A stretch of 64,000 nt of DNA from positions 1 to 64,000 of the forward strand of contig NZ_MSFI01000011.1 of the NCBI RefSeq assembly GCF_001975785.1, written 5' to 3'. Shown piece after piece: positions 1 through 8,476 of the stretch (position 1 is the first letter of the stretch; every line of letters starts with the position of its first letter). The DNA comes from Domibacillus epiphyticus. Its GTDB lineage: Bacteria > Bacillota > Bacilli > Bacillales > Domibacillaceae. The notes beneath the pieces are model-generated. The model worked only from the letters and a program-made list of their open reading frames with translations, did no database searches and was not told where the DNA came from. Both the position numbers and the translations under genes were made by a program.

Positions 1-24
1 TATGTATTAATCTCATTATAAAAG

Positions 25-70
25 AAAAGCCAGGCATTCGGCGATTGAATCGAATAATACCTGGCTTTTT
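25..70 (-). terminator. Rho-independent terminator of the 79-residue gene
   Basis: A 10-bp perfect inverted repeat (AAAAGCCAGG at 25-34, CCTGGCTTTT at 60-69) is flanked by T/A runs on both sides. It lies 31 bases downstream of the minus-strand gene that ends at 101 and may act in both directions. Confidence 0.75.
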
Positions 71-100
71 TACTATATGGACTTTTTCAGTGCCCTCGTG

Positions 101-340
101 TTAAGCCGCACCAATTTGTTGTTGTTCGAAAACGGACATGATCTCAACTTCATTGTTTTTCAACGCTACTTTCAACATCACATCCATCCCCTTATTTTCA
201 CCGATTTTCACTGCATAGATATACCCTTTGTCCTCACAGCATTTTAGGAAATCACCTTGCTTCATCAATTGTATAAGATGTTCCTTATTCTTTTCCATCC
301 CATAATATTTTTTGATTTGTTCAACTGTATTAATGTTCAT
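101..340 (-). CDS. Small hypothetical protein (79 aa)
   Basis: I do not recognise this gene. It encodes a soluble, mixed-charge protein of 79 residues with a pair of cysteines near residue 34 and no membrane segment or signal peptide. A strong AGGAGG ribosome binding site lies 8-9 bases before the ATG, and a good terminator follows the stop codon. It therefore looks like a real monocistronic gene rather than a chance frame. The alternating charged and hydrophobic C-terminal half suggests a small beta-rich fold. No function can be assigned from sequence or context. Confidence 0.7.
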   Translation of the reverse strand: MNINTVEQIKKYYGMEKNKEHLIQLMKQGDFLKCCEDKGYIYAVKIGENKGMDVMLKVALKNNEVEIMSVFEQQQIGAA

Positions 341-445
341 AATATATGCCTCCTAAAAATAAGTAGTGTTTAATATTAAGGGGAACAACTTATTGTTGCA
401 CGAAAGCGGTTTTTTATACCATTTCACTATTACATCCCTACTTAG

Positions 446-610
446 GTATTCCACTATGATTCTCAGCATAAACGTAACTTTGGAACTATTCTAAGACGTC
501 AGCTCGATGCTTTAAAGGTCATTAAACAAAGACAAGTCGGTCTCTTAGGCTATCCTTTTTATAAAATGAAACACAAAGTTCAATTTCAAGTGATGTATAG
601 CATCAAATAA
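446..610 (+). pseudogene. Open frame without a start, possible 3' gene remnant
   Basis: The 322-base gap between the first two genes contains an uninterrupted frame of about 54 codons that ends in TAA at 608-610. It follows a stop at 443-445 and has no initiator or ribosome binding site. The translation is basic and mixed (for example RNFGTILRRQLDALKV, then LLGYPFYKMKHK), which reads like the C-terminus of a real protein rather than random AT-rich DNA. I cannot name the parent family. It may be the tail of a deleted gene, but a chance open frame of this size is possible. Confidence 0.25.
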
Positions 611-620
611 AATGCTATAC
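595..620. promoter_or_regulatory. 9-bp perfect palindrome before the membrane protein gene
   Basis: GTATAGCAT (595-603) and ATGCTATAC (612-620) form a perfect inverted repeat with an 8-base spacer. The right arm overlaps a TATACT that could serve as a -10 box. It could be a repressor operator for the gene at 663 or a hairpin closing the upstream remnant; the sequence cannot distinguish these. Confidence 0.35.
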
Positions 621-662
621 TGGAGGGGGTAAGAATCATTTTTAAATTAATGGAGGATTAAA

Positions 663-1091
663 ATGAAAAGAATATTAGCCGCTTTACTTACGACAGTGAT
701 TGTTTTTTCGCCAGTTGGAAACATGGTTTTCCAAGATCATTCAACAACAGCGGAAGCAAGGTCTTCTAAGTCAAGCAGTAAAAACTTTAACAGCATTAAC
801 AATAGTACAAACAACAATTCAAATTTCCAAGATAAAAAGGAAGACACTACAACATCAAATAAATCTCCTAACACAAATGCTAAAGGCGGATTTATGTCAA
901 GTGGTCTAATGAAAGGTCTAATGTTAGGTGGACTTGCTGGATTACTTTTTGGCAGTCTTTTTGGAAATATGGGCGTATTAGGTTCTATTCTAGGCTTATT
1001 AATCAACGTACTAGCCATTGTCGTTTTAATCGCAGTCATTCGAAAGATTTTCATCTTTTTCAAAGATAAGAAAGAAAAAAGTGTATACTAA
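663..1091 (+). CDS. Secreted/membrane protein with Tim44-like Gly-rich segment
   Basis: This 142-residue protein begins with a signal-like hydrophobic segment (residues 4-22). A long polar, Ser/Asn/Thr-rich linker follows (about 30-75). The C-terminal half holds two hydrophobic stretches: a glycine-rich one (about 83-107, with GGLAGLLFGSLFG) and a second (about 109-130), before a Lys-rich cytoplasmic tail. The Gly-rich hairpin followed by a polar tail resembles the N-terminal part of bacterial Tim44-like membrane proteins. The ribosome binding site is GGAGG about 8 bases before the ATG. The role is unknown; the gene is monocistronic with its own terminator. Confidence 0.65.
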   Translation: MKRILAALLTTVIVFSPVGNMVFQDHSTTAEARSSKSSSKNFNSINNSTNNNSNFQDKKEDTTTSNKSPNTNAKGGFMSSGLMKGLMLGGLAGLLFGSLFGNMGVLGSILGLLINVLAIVVLIAVIRKIFIFFKDKKEKSVY

Positions 1092-1166
1092 TCCGAGAGG
1101 CTAATCGTTTCAAATAAGAGTAATATGTTCTGTGTTTATTTTCAGGATCAACACCTAAAGTTTATT

Positions 1167-1197
1167 AAAACCGCCAAGTCACTTGGCGGTTTTTTTA
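1167..1197. terminator. Terminator between convergent genes
   Basis: AAAACCGCCAAGT (1167-1179) pairs perfectly with ACTTGGCGGTTTT (1181-1193), leaving almost no loop, followed by a T run. It terminates the membrane protein gene at 663 and probably also the convergent cdaS. Confidence 0.85.
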
Positions 1198-1280
1198 CGC
1201 GGATAAAACCTTGGGATACTGATAGTTCCCGTTTGTGTAATCATTGTAAGAATCAAGTTAATCGAGGGGACAATGGATTG

Positions 1281-1904
1281 TCAAACTAATGAGCTTGATG
1301 TAATGATCGGGTAAATTCTTCCATCTACTGCAAAAGAAACTCTTCCTGTCTCTTCAGACACAACCAGAACAAGCGCATCACTTTTTTCAGATAACCCTAA
1401 TGCTGAACGGTGACGGGTCCCTAATTTCTTTTCACCCGCCCCTTTGTTAGATAAAGGAAGAATATTTGCTGCAGAATATATTTGATTTGTACGAACTAAT
1501 ACAGCACCATCATGAAGAGGGTTCCTAGGATAAAAAATGGATTCCAATAATGAATGTGTCAATGCTGCACCAATAGGAATACCGGCTCGAAGGAATGATT
1601 CCAATTCATCATTTCGCTCGATCACAATTAATGCCCCATGTCTTTGATTAGAGAGATGCTGAATACAAGTAGAGATATCTAAGTATTTATCAGTATAGGG
1701 GGATAAATAACAGTTTAAATAAAAAGATGCTGCCATCGTTTCTACTTTTTCAAATTTGTCTTTGAGATCCTCCAGTTTACCTAACACACAATTCCCTTCA
1801 GTTTTTAATGTTTTTATTCCCTTATTTATATCAAATGAAATATCCTCATGTCCTTTTATTAATTGTTGTTTTAATGGTGAAAAGTCGCAGTTTCTTTGCT
1901 GCAT
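1281..1904 (-). CDS. cdaS: Diadenylate cyclase, spore type (CdaS)
   Basis: CdaS makes cyclic di-AMP from two ATP and acts during sporulation and germination in Bacillus. The DisA_N catalytic domain fills the C-terminal two thirds. The DGA motif (about residues 132-134, in NPLHDGAV) and the RHR motif (about 164-166, in GTRHRSALG) are both intact. The N-terminal 60 residues form the helical region that is autoinhibitory in B. subtilis CdaS. I chose the ATG at 1904 because it has GAGGTG 8 bases upstream and gives 207 residues, the family length. A longer frame from a TTG at 1925 has no good ribosome binding site. Confidence 0.9.
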   Translation of the reverse strand: MQQRNCDFSPLKQQLIKGHEDISFDINKGIKTLKTEGNCVLGKLEDLKDKFEKVETMAASFYLNCYLSPYTDKYLDISTCIQHLSNQRHGALIVIERNDELESFLRAGIPIGAALTHSLLESIFYPRNPLHDGAVLVRTNQIYSAANILPLSNKGAGEKKLGTRHRSALGLSEKSDALVLVVSEETGRVSFAVDGRIYPIITSSSLV

Positions 1905-2136
1905 AAATAGGACACCTCGTTTCAATTATTCGTCCATTACCATTCTTTTATTTCTTTATTTTTTTTATTAATGCCCAGAAATTTCCGTACCATGCTTTTT
2001 GCCAAATATTCAACATTTTTTCCTTTTGTTTAGGAACGGTTATTTCTTGCTAAAGCAAATTCAAAGTATTATAAGAGATTTAATGTTAGTATGGAATAAA
2101 AAGTTATAGATTTTAGTATAGGAGTGCGGGAATTTC

Positions 2137-2904
2137 ATGAAAAAAAATACGGACGAGGAAATATATCGACAAATTGTTGAATCTTCCGGAGATGCAATTA
2201 TTATTCAACAAAACGAGAAAATCATGTACATAAACCCGGCAGGAGTAAATTTTTTACGAGCTGCTTCTAGTGAGGAAGTTATTGGGACACCTGTATTCGA
2301 CATCATACCTGAGAAATACAGAAAGCTGGTAGAGAAGCACATTCAATCCGCTCTTGAAGAAAATATACCTACCGGAATGATCGAAAAAAAATTAAAACGG
2401 TTTGATCGTACGCTTGTTGAAGTAGAAACAAATTGTACGCCTGTCATTTATGATGGTGAAAAAGCAATTCTATCTGTTGTAAGAGATATAACGCACCGTA
2501 AAGAAACCGAAAGAACTCTTGAAAAAGTGTCAAAAGACATTACCGCACTCTCAGCTCCAGTCCTCCCAATTTTAGAAGGGGTTGCTGTTATGCCCTTAGT
2601 GGGTTCTATTAATGATGAAAGAGCGGAGTATATTTTAGAACATGTACCTTTAAAAGTACATGAACAGAATGTCCATACGTTAATTAGTGATTTTTCAGGC
2701 ATCTACAAACTTGATGCAACGGTCATCGACTGTCTGTTTAGAACGAGCGGCGTACTTGGTTTGCTCGGCGTTCGCTCTATTGTAACGGGAGTAAGACCTG
2801 ACGTTGCCCGCAGTGTAGTAGAGCTCGGAATGGACTTATCCTTAATAAAAATATTTGGTACTGTACAGCAAGCCTTACATGAACTTTTTGGTGTTAAAGG
2901 ATAG
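2137..2904 (+). CDS. PAS-STAS protein, RsbR-like stressosome/sensor component
   Basis: The 255-residue protein has an N-terminal PAS domain (about 8-120, including the DGEKAILSVVRDIT end of the fold) and a C-terminal STAS domain (about 140-252). This is the arrangement of RsbR-type stressosome proteins, which sense through the N-domain and are phosphorylated on the STAS domain by an RsbT-like kinase. The usual DxTGV motif reads DFSGI here, with Ser at the first phosphorylation position, and the later RPxxAxT site reads RPDVARSV. A GAF-STAS relative is encoded convergently 240 bp away. No rsbS, rsbT or rsbU lies nearby, so the signalling partner is unknown. Confidence 0.8.
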   Translation: MKKNTDEEIYRQIVESSGDAIIIQQNEKIMYINPAGVNFLRAASSEEVIGTPVFDIIPEKYRKLVEKHIQSALEENIPTGMIEKKLKRFDRTLVEVETNCTPVIYDGEKAILSVVRDITHRKETERTLEKVSKDITALSAPVLPILEGVAVMPLVGSINDERAEYILEHVPLKVHEQNVHTLISDFSGIYKLDATVIDCLFRTSGVLGLLGVRSIVTGVRPDVARSVVELGMDLSLIKIFGTVQQALHELFGVKG

Positions 2905-3121
2905 CGAAGTCTCAAAGTTTTTGAATGAATAGCAGGTGATGTTGTTTATGAGCCGCTATCGTATAAAGAAATTTTTCAAAATTTATAGAGTAGTTTTTAT
3001 TCAAACTTGATAGAGAATGAGCATTATTTATATTGATATCTTCAGATTAGACGAAGGGGCACTGTAATGCCAGAACCGAAGAAATTTATGTAAACATGAA
3101 CAAAAAAGAGAGTTGGTTTAA

Positions 3122-3162
3122 TAGAAAAAACAACCCCGTTTGCTTCATGACCGGGGTTGTTC
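3122..3162 (-). terminator. Terminator of the GAF-STAS gene
   Basis: AACAACCCCG and CCGGGGTTGTT form a stem around 3129-3161 that overlaps the stop codon of the minus-strand gene. On that strand the stem is followed by a run of T (TTTTTTCT). Confidence 0.75.
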
Positions 3163-4017
3163 GCTTTTCAACACAAATCCAATTTCATTTAATGCCTGCT
3201 CCAGGTTCGCTTTAATCATGATGTCTTGCAAATCAGCATTTATTTGAACAGCTTTCATGGAAAGGTCGGGACGGAAACCAGTTAAGATCGGTCTCACGCC
3301 AATTAATTTTATAATGGAAGTGATTTTTAATAATGAAGCAATGACGGTTTCGTTTATATACATGATGCCAGACAAATCAATAACTAAATAGTCAAGCGAC
3401 AAATCTTGACTTTTAAAAAGGGCGGTTTGAATAATACTTTCCGCTCGACTCTCATCGATGTCTCCTATCACCGGAAGAATGGCTACTCCTTTTGTAATTG
3501 GAACAACCGGTGCTCCTGTATTTTGCAGCTGCTGATTTGTATAATCTAATTCGAGCACATACGAAAGAAGAGCTGACATTGTTTCAAACAATTGAATATG
3601 CTCATTTGTGAATTCTTTATTCTTCGTATCTAATCCGCAAATTGTTCCGTAATTTTGACCATCCTGATAATAAATGGGGATAGCGATAAATGAGCCCCCG
3701 CCTAAATGTTTCGTCACATTCATCTCGCACGTCATTTCATTGTTGTTTACATCCGGAATGATGAGAATGCCCTGTCCATGATCGACACTTAATTTACAGT
3801 AACTTTCTGCGAATGGAAGTGTGTCACCTTCTGAAACAAGTTCCTCATCTTTGTTCAACACTTTAATAATCTGGTTCGTTTGACCGTCGTTTCGTGCAAT
3901 AAAGAGCGTATTGAGGTCAAGAAATTTTGCCATCATTTGTAGTACTCTCACTGCCGCCTCATTAAAATCGTCGAATGTTGATGCTGTCAAACGGCTGCAC
4001 TCAGTTTCAATTTTCAT
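3145..4017 (-). CDS. GAF-STAS protein, RsbR-like
   Basis: The protein (290 aa) has an N-terminal GAF domain (about 15-158) and a C-terminal STAS domain (about 170-280). It appears to be a sensor of the RsbR/stressosome class. The STAS core reads DLSGIMYINETV, again with Ser in place of the first conserved Thr, and the second site has Lys (RPDLSMKAV). Phosphorylation at that second position is therefore unlikely. It is convergent with, and related in its STAS domain to, the PAS-STAS gene, so the two may be parts of one mixed sensor complex. The ribosome binding site is GTGAGGA before the ATG. Confidence 0.8.
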   Translation of the reverse strand: MKIETECSRLTASTFDDFNEAAVRVLQMMAKFLDLNTLFIARNDGQTNQIIKVLNKDEELVSEGDTLPFAESYCKLSVDHGQGILIIPDVNNNEMTCEMNVTKHLGGGSFIAIPIYYQDGQNYGTICGLDTKNKEFTNEHIQLFETMSALLSYVLELDYTNQQLQNTGAPVVPITKGVAILPVIGDIDESRAESIIQTALFKSQDLSLDYLVIDLSGIMYINETVIASLLKITSIIKLIGVRPILTGFRPDLSMKAVQINADLQDIMIKANLEQALNEIGFVLKSEQPRS

Positions 4018-4190
4018 ATCAAAATCCTCACTTCTGTTGTCACGATTTCATTTTCTTCGTCTATCATACCATTCGATAATTCATGGGGGAAAAGATAAGT
4101 GTTTTTTCAAATGTTTTGGGAGCACTATTTAAAAATGGCAGGGCTTAAAAGTGATGAAAATAAATGTGCCTATAATAGAGGGAGCCTGCA

Positions 4191-4559
4191 TTATGAATCC
4201 ACTTGTTTGAAGAGGTTCAAAGCAAATAACAGGACACCTATGACGACGAGAATAGAGCCAATGACCGCTACAGAAACAAGCGTGGCTTCTCCCGTCCAGA
4301 TTTGAATACCAATTGCCGTCATCATAACAGGAACCCCAATGTTATGGAGCCAAAATTGTAATTTAGCGATTTGTGTGTTTGCTGCTGAAGGATAAAAATG
4401 ATAAATAAGTCCAAAAAGCGCCATTGAAACCCAGCCAAGCAAATTAAGATGCGCATGAACGGAAGTCAGGCGGAAATCATGAATAATACCCATGGTAAGT
4501 CCGAGAAGTACACCAATTGAAAAATACACGACTGAAACTTTAAGATAGATTCTTCCCAA
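4191..4559 (-). CDS. Small cytochrome c oxidase subunit I-like membrane protein
   Basis: A 122-residue integral membrane protein with about four transmembrane helices. The segment with HAHLNLLGW (about residues 35-43) and LIYHFYP resembles the haem-binding helices of cbb3-type oxidase subunit I or NorB, but the protein is only a fraction of their length. Similar stand-alone proteins occur in many Bacillaceae under the name cytochrome-c oxidase. It cannot be a full oxidase; haem or quinol binding is inferred from the His motif only. The start is a TTG with GGAGGGG 5 bases upstream. Confidence 0.7.
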   Translation of the reverse strand: MGRIYLKVSVVYFSIGVLLGLTMGIIHDFRLTSVHAHLNLLGWVSMALFGLIYHFYPSAANTQIAKLQFWLHNIGVPVMMTAIGIQIWTGEATLVSVAVIGSILVVIGVLLFALNLFKQVDS

Positions 4560-4859
4560 CTCAACCCCTCCTTATAAATGATTTCAATGGTACATTATCA
4601 GTATAATCACCTATAAAGGAACAAAGACCGATTTGATTCATAATTGGGCGCTAATTCAGAACATTATTTTTTGATAAAGTTTACTGGATGTATCAATGTG
4701 GATTTTTTCTTTTCTTAATTAATTCTTACGTTAAGATCCTCATTGCAAATATCGACAGTACATTAAAAAAGAACATCTTGACAATCACACCCTTTGAATA
4801 AAAAAGAATGGATGTTGCACACTAAATCCGTACGACATTCTTTTTAGGAGGAGAATATA
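4560..4859. promoter_or_regulatory. Intergenic leader with hairpin abutting the coat-gene ribosome binding site
   Basis: No gene is visible in these 300 bases. The last part holds a perfect 10-bp inverted repeat, AAAAAGAATG (4801-4810) and CATTCTTTTT (4836-4845), followed directly by the AGGAGG (4846-4851) of the coat protein gene. The hairpin ends in a T run and resembles a terminator placed at a ribosome binding site. It could be the terminator of an earlier transcript or could limit expression of the coat gene. Confidence 0.4.
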
Positions 4860-5444
4860 ATGCAGCGAAACACTTCACCACAGTTTAATCATGGAGCGCA
4901 TGAAATTTTGGATGTTCACGAAGTACTATCAGCGTCAATTGGTGCAATGAATCAATACACAATGCTTCGACCTATTGTACAGGATCAAGAACTTCTTGAC
5001 ATTCTCGATCGTCAATATCAATTTATGCAACAGGAATACAATACAACAGTAGACTGTTTCCATACGGGACAAGATCCGGCAGTACCAACACAAAGTTACA
5101 TGATGCAGCAGGACAATCAAATTATTTACGGCCTTACGCCGTCTCAGCCTAAAAAACCAATTCAAAATGAAACAGAAATTAGTGACGAGCATATTTCCGG
5201 ATTTATGCTTAGTTGTGTTAAATCGCTGGCAGCTCTTAAAACCTATGCTGCACTAGAAGCATCAAATCCAGTGGTACGCCGTGTCCTTGCAGACTCAGTT
5301 CCAAACTGCATTGAAATGGCGTATGAAATCTCCCTATATCAAAATAAAAACCGCTTCTACCAGGTTCCGCAGCTGCCGGTTACTGACATGCAGCAAATGA
5401 AGCAGTCCTACGCTCCCGCTACAGGCACAACAGCTACTAGTTAA
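4860..5444 (+). CDS. Spore coat protein, CotF family
   Basis: The protein (194 aa) carries the coat F domain fold, a ferritin-like four-helix arrangement. There is one helical pair in the first 60 residues (HEVLSASIGAMNQYTMLRP) and another in residues 105-165 (SDEHISGFMLSCVKSLAALKTYA). CotF-family proteins are assembled into the spore coat. The C-terminal tail is Gln/Thr/Pro-rich and disordered. AGGAGG lies 9 bases before the ATG, and a terminator follows. Expression in the mother cell is inferred from the family. Confidence 0.8.
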   Translation: MQRNTSPQFNHGAHEILDVHEVLSASIGAMNQYTMLRPIVQDQELLDILDRQYQFMQQEYNTTVDCFHTGQDPAVPTQSYMMQQDNQIIYGLTPSQPKKPIQNETEISDEHISGFMLSCVKSLAALKTYAALEASNPVVRRVLADSVPNCIEMAYEISLYQNKNRFYQVPQLPVTDMQQMKQSYAPATGTTATS

Positions 5445-5454
5445 TAATAACTCT

Positions 5455-5487
5455 GACCCGCATGTCATGAAGACAGCGGGTTTTTTT
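5455..5487 (+). terminator. Terminator of the coat protein gene
   Basis: ACCCGC (5456-5461) and GCGGGT (5476-5481) form a GC-rich stem followed by a run of seven T. Confidence 0.75.
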
Positions 5488-5610
5488 CTATTGAATACAT
5501 CAATATAGAGTAAAGGATTTATTGGTCACTTTTTCATCATAATCAAAAACTCACGAAAAAAGTTTATAATGTACATAAGGTATATATTAGGTGGATTGAG
5601 GAGAATGTCG

Positions 5611-6963
5611 ATGAAGCATCATGATTTTACGAGCGGAAATATATGGAGGCAGCTGCTAGTGTTTTCCGCGCCTATTTTATTGACAAACCTTCTGCAAGTA
5701 TCATATCAGCTGATCGACAGCTTTTGGGTGGGGAATTTAATCGGAGCGAATGCGCTTGGGGCAGTTGCCGTCTCCAGTACGGTTCTCTTTACTGTCTTGT
5801 CATTGATACTTGGGATTAACAATGCAGCATTAACCATCCTTTCGCAGTTAAAGGGAAGGGATGAACCGATTCGTCTAAAACGATATGTTAATGCGTTTAC
5901 GGTTTGTTTGACAGGGATGTCAATAGCACTAGGATTAGTTGGTTTTTTCTTGTCTGATTGGCTATTGAGGATCCTCGGCACCCCGGAAGCAATGATTTCG
6001 GATGCGGTCAGCTATTTGCAAATTAATTTTATCGGGATTCTTTTTTTATTTGGCTATAACTTTATCGGCACCGTTTTCCGGGCGCTCGGTAACAGTAAAA
6101 CACCAATTCGATTCGTTGTGATGGCGCTTTTGTTAAATGCGGTGCTTGATCCTCTATTCATTCACACATTTCAATGGGGGATTGATGGAGCCGCCTATGC
6201 GACTATCGTTTCCCAAGGGGCCGCTTTCCTATACGGGCTAATTGTCAGCATCCGTGAAAAACTGATCCCGTTTTCCATTCCTTTTATCCCAAAACGCGAA
6301 GAGGTAATGCTCATATTAAATCAAGGGATCCCGGCCGGTTTTCAAATGATGGCCATTTCTGCCGGAATGGCCGCAATTATGAGTGTCGTAACATCGTTTG
6401 GAAACGATGCAACTGCTGGATTCGGGGCTGCACAACGGCTTGACAGCCTTTTAATGCTGCCCGCTCATGCGATCGGGACTGCCGTCAACAGCATAGCGGG
6501 CCAAAACATAGCAGCCGGACAGTGGAAACGGGTACATAGGATTGCCTTTTACGCGGTTATATTAAATACAGTGATTATGCTGGCGGCGGCTATTGGGATA
6601 GTTTTCTTTGCAGAAAAAAGCATTCGTCTATTTATTTCTGATCCCGAAGCGGTTACATTCGGAGCTCAATATATTCTCCTTATTGCCTTTTTTTATCCTT
6701 TCCTAGGGATTAATTTTGTCTTAAACGGAATTGTCCGAGCTTCAGGAGCAATGCTTCAGATCCTTTTGCTGAATATCATTTCATTTTGGGTACTCCGCTA
6801 CCCGCTCACGTTTTTGTTTGCGGAATGGATAGGGGAAAAAGGCATCGCATACGGGATGGGTGTCAGCTTTATGATCAGCAGTATTTTCGCTATTTCTTAT
6901 TACCGATTCGGGAATTGGAAATCATGTGAATTATTTAAGAAACGAAATAACAATGAGAAATAA
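5611..6963 (+). CDS. MATE family efflux transporter
   Basis: This 450-residue membrane protein has the 12 hydrophobic helices of the MATE family (multidrug and toxin extrusion; Na+ or H+ antiport of cationic or aromatic compounds). Two homologous halves are visible, with the family pattern IWRQLLVFSAPILLTNLLQ at the start and a matching PAGFQMMAISAGMAA in the second half. I chose the ATG at 5611 because GAGGAG (5598-5603) lies 7 bases upstream. A longer frame to 5569 and an ATG at 5605 have no usable spacing. The substrate cannot be predicted. Confidence 0.9.
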   Translation: MKHHDFTSGNIWRQLLVFSAPILLTNLLQVSYQLIDSFWVGNLIGANALGAVAVSSTVLFTVLSLILGINNAALTILSQLKGRDEPIRLKRYVNAFTVCLTGMSIALGLVGFFLSDWLLRILGTPEAMISDAVSYLQINFIGILFLFGYNFIGTVFRALGNSKTPIRFVVMALLLNAVLDPLFIHTFQWGIDGAAYATIVSQGAAFLYGLIVSIREKLIPFSIPFIPKREEVMLILNQGIPAGFQMMAISAGMAAIMSVVTSFGNDATAGFGAAQRLDSLLMLPAHAIGTAVNSIAGQNIAAGQWKRVHRIAFYAVILNTVIMLAAAIGIVFFAEKSIRLFISDPEAVTFGAQYILLIAFFYPFLGINFVLNGIVRASGAMLQILLLNIISFWVLRYPLTFLFAEWIGEKGIAYGMGVSFMISSIFAISYYRFGNWKSCELFKKRNNNEK

Positions 6964-7143
6964 AGTTCTTGTCATCTTAAAATTATCAAAAAATGTTATC
7001 TCGACAGGGAGATGATTAACTTGCTGCCAACTGCTAAATAACCTTTTAGATGAGATTTTTTTACTTGTATCTGTTTTAACGTTTTTCTTGCAGCCTCTTT
7101 TTTATCGTTTTTCAACTCTCCTGCAATCGAAAAGTTGAAATTC

Positions 7144-7187
7144 TAAAGGAATCTCCCGCAGAAATGTTATCTGCAGGGGTTTCCTTT
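7144..7187 (-). terminator. Hairpin at the end of the YitT-like gene
   Basis: An imperfect long inverted repeat (TAAAGGAA..CCCGCAG pairing with CTGCAGGG..TTCCTTTA) overlaps the stop codon of the minus-strand gene. The T run after it is weak, so terminator function is likely but not certain. Confidence 0.5.
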
Positions 7188-7779
7188 AGTGGTTTACTTG
7201 TCTATTTTTTCTGCTGATCAGACTGGTCATGAATCCTACGCAAATGACAGTCATTAAGCATAACAACAGAGAACCAATTGAAAACACAATACTGCCGATA
7301 CTGATGATAAAAAAATCAATAATAAATATAATAATCCCCGGGTTTACTTTAAGGTGTTTCGCAACCATCTGGCCAAACAGGTCTGTTCCTCCAATACTTG
7401 TATCGTACCGCAGCATCGTACCAATCCCCGAACCAACAAATATCCCGCCGAGCAGAGCATTAGTAAATGGGGAGAAATACAAATCATTTCCGAAAGTATG
7501 GATTGGATATAACACATCAATCATGAAAGAGGAAAACATCATTCCATGAAGACTGTTATAAAAATAAGATCGATTGTAAAACCAAGCGATTAGAAAAATA
7601 GGGATGCTCATCATGATAACGACAAATCCGATTTTGATCCCCGTCAAATAGTGAACGATTAAACCAACCCCGATTGTCCCCCCATCCAATAATTCATATG
7701 GAACGAGAAAAACATTCACGCCAATCCCAAGAAGAAGACTTCCGATAATGATGGAGATCGTTTTATGTACAAAGGGCAT
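7186..7779 (-). CDS. YitT/YczE-family membrane protein
   Basis: A polytopic membrane protein of 197 residues with five to six helices and the YitT_membrane signature: GSLLLGIGVNVFLVPYELLDGGTIG near the N-terminus and SIGGTDLFGQMVAKH in the middle. It lacks the C-terminal cytoplasmic DUF2179 domain that longer YitT proteins carry, so it belongs to the short class. The family function is not established. The gene stands alone, transcribed towards the MATE gene. Confidence 0.8.
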   Translation of the reverse strand: MPFVHKTISIIIGSLLLGIGVNVFLVPYELLDGGTIGVGLIVHYLTGIKIGFVVIMMSIPIFLIAWFYNRSYFYNSLHGMMFSSFMIDVLYPIHTFGNDLYFSPFTNALLGGIFVGSGIGTMLRYDTSIGGTDLFGQMVAKHLKVNPGIIIFIIDFFIISIGSIVFSIGSLLLCLMTVICVGFMTSLISRKNRQVNH

Positions 7780-7946
7780 GTTTTCCCACCTTTACACGTT
7801 ATAGGAAAATATATGAAAGACTTGTCTCAATGTTGACTTAAAAACAAAAAAGCTGTTGGGGCCTATAAAGAAAAAGAATTAATTGGTCATATATGATCCA
7901 GAAGTGTATAGGATGATACAGTAAATCTTTCAGTGAGGAGAAAAAA

Positions 7947-8195
7947 ATGAAAACTAACCCAAAGACGTTTACGAAACGGAAGTCTTACGTCCCTTTTCAT
8001 GGTCCTTGTGATCCTTGTCCTCCAATTGGCCGTAAATACTATTCAACACCGCCGAACTTATATGTAGGGTTTCAGCCGCCAAATCTTCCTCAATTCCCAC
8101 CTGAAGAAGCATTAAAATGTGGAACGTTATGGCCAACTTTTTATGATTTTTATGAGAACCCTTATAAAAAAGGAGCGGGTAGGGGACATGGCTAA
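7947..8195 (+). CDS. cotJA: Spore coat-associated protein CotJA
   Basis: An 82-residue Pro/Tyr-rich protein with the CotJA pattern (YVPFHGPCDPCPPIGRKYY, then PPEEALKCGTLWP). CotJA is required with CotJC for assembly into the spore coat. It is the first gene of the conserved cotJABC operon and overlaps cotJB by 8 bases. A GAGGAG ribosome binding site precedes the ATG. A GATACAGT at 7915-7922 resembles the -10 of a sigma-E promoter, but no matching -35 sits at the usual distance. Confidence 0.9.
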   Translation: MKTNPKTFTKRKSYVPFHGPCDPCPPIGRKYYSTPPNLYVGFQPPNLPQFPPEEALKCGTLWPTFYDFYENPYKKGAGRGHG

Positions 8196-8451
8196 AACAA
8201 TGCCGATTGAATACTATCAACAATTGGAGGAGATTCAGACCGCCGACTTTGTACTTGTTGAGTTAGTGTTATATTTAGATACCCATCCGACTGATGCGCA
8301 GGCCATTGAGCAATATAATCAATACGCTCAATATTCCAAGCAGCTCAAACGTACATTCGAATCCCAATTTGGACCTTTGGAGCTTGGCAGTATTAATCAA
8401 ATACCAGATTACTGGCAATGGAACAGAAGTCCCTGGCCTTGGGAAGTTTAA
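8188..8451 (+). CDS. cotJB: Spore coat protein CotJB
   Basis: CotJB (87 aa) is a small helical protein of the sporulation operon, ending in the conserved WQWNRSPWPWE segment. The start at 8188 follows AGGAGCGGGTAGGGG and overlaps the cotJA stop, which indicates translational coupling. An upstream in-frame extension to 8119 lies inside cotJA and is rejected. The biochemical role is not established; the protein accompanies CotJC in many Bacillaceae. Confidence 0.9.
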   Translation: MAKTMPIEYYQQLEEIQTADFVLVELVLYLDTHPTDAQAIEQYNQYAQYSKQLKRTFESQFGPLELGSINQIPDYWQWNRSPWPWEV

Positions 8452-8476
8452 AGAATCGGGAAAAGGTGGGAATACC

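Noticed and set aside
737-1063. Long minus-strand open frame of 108 codons opposite the membrane protein gene
   Set aside because: It mirrors the plus-strand coding gene, has no ribosome binding site and no recognisable protein features.
8294-8476. N-terminal extension of cotJC
   Set aside because: It overlaps the cotJB coding sequence in another frame; the ATG at 8477 has a good ribosome binding site and gives the family length.
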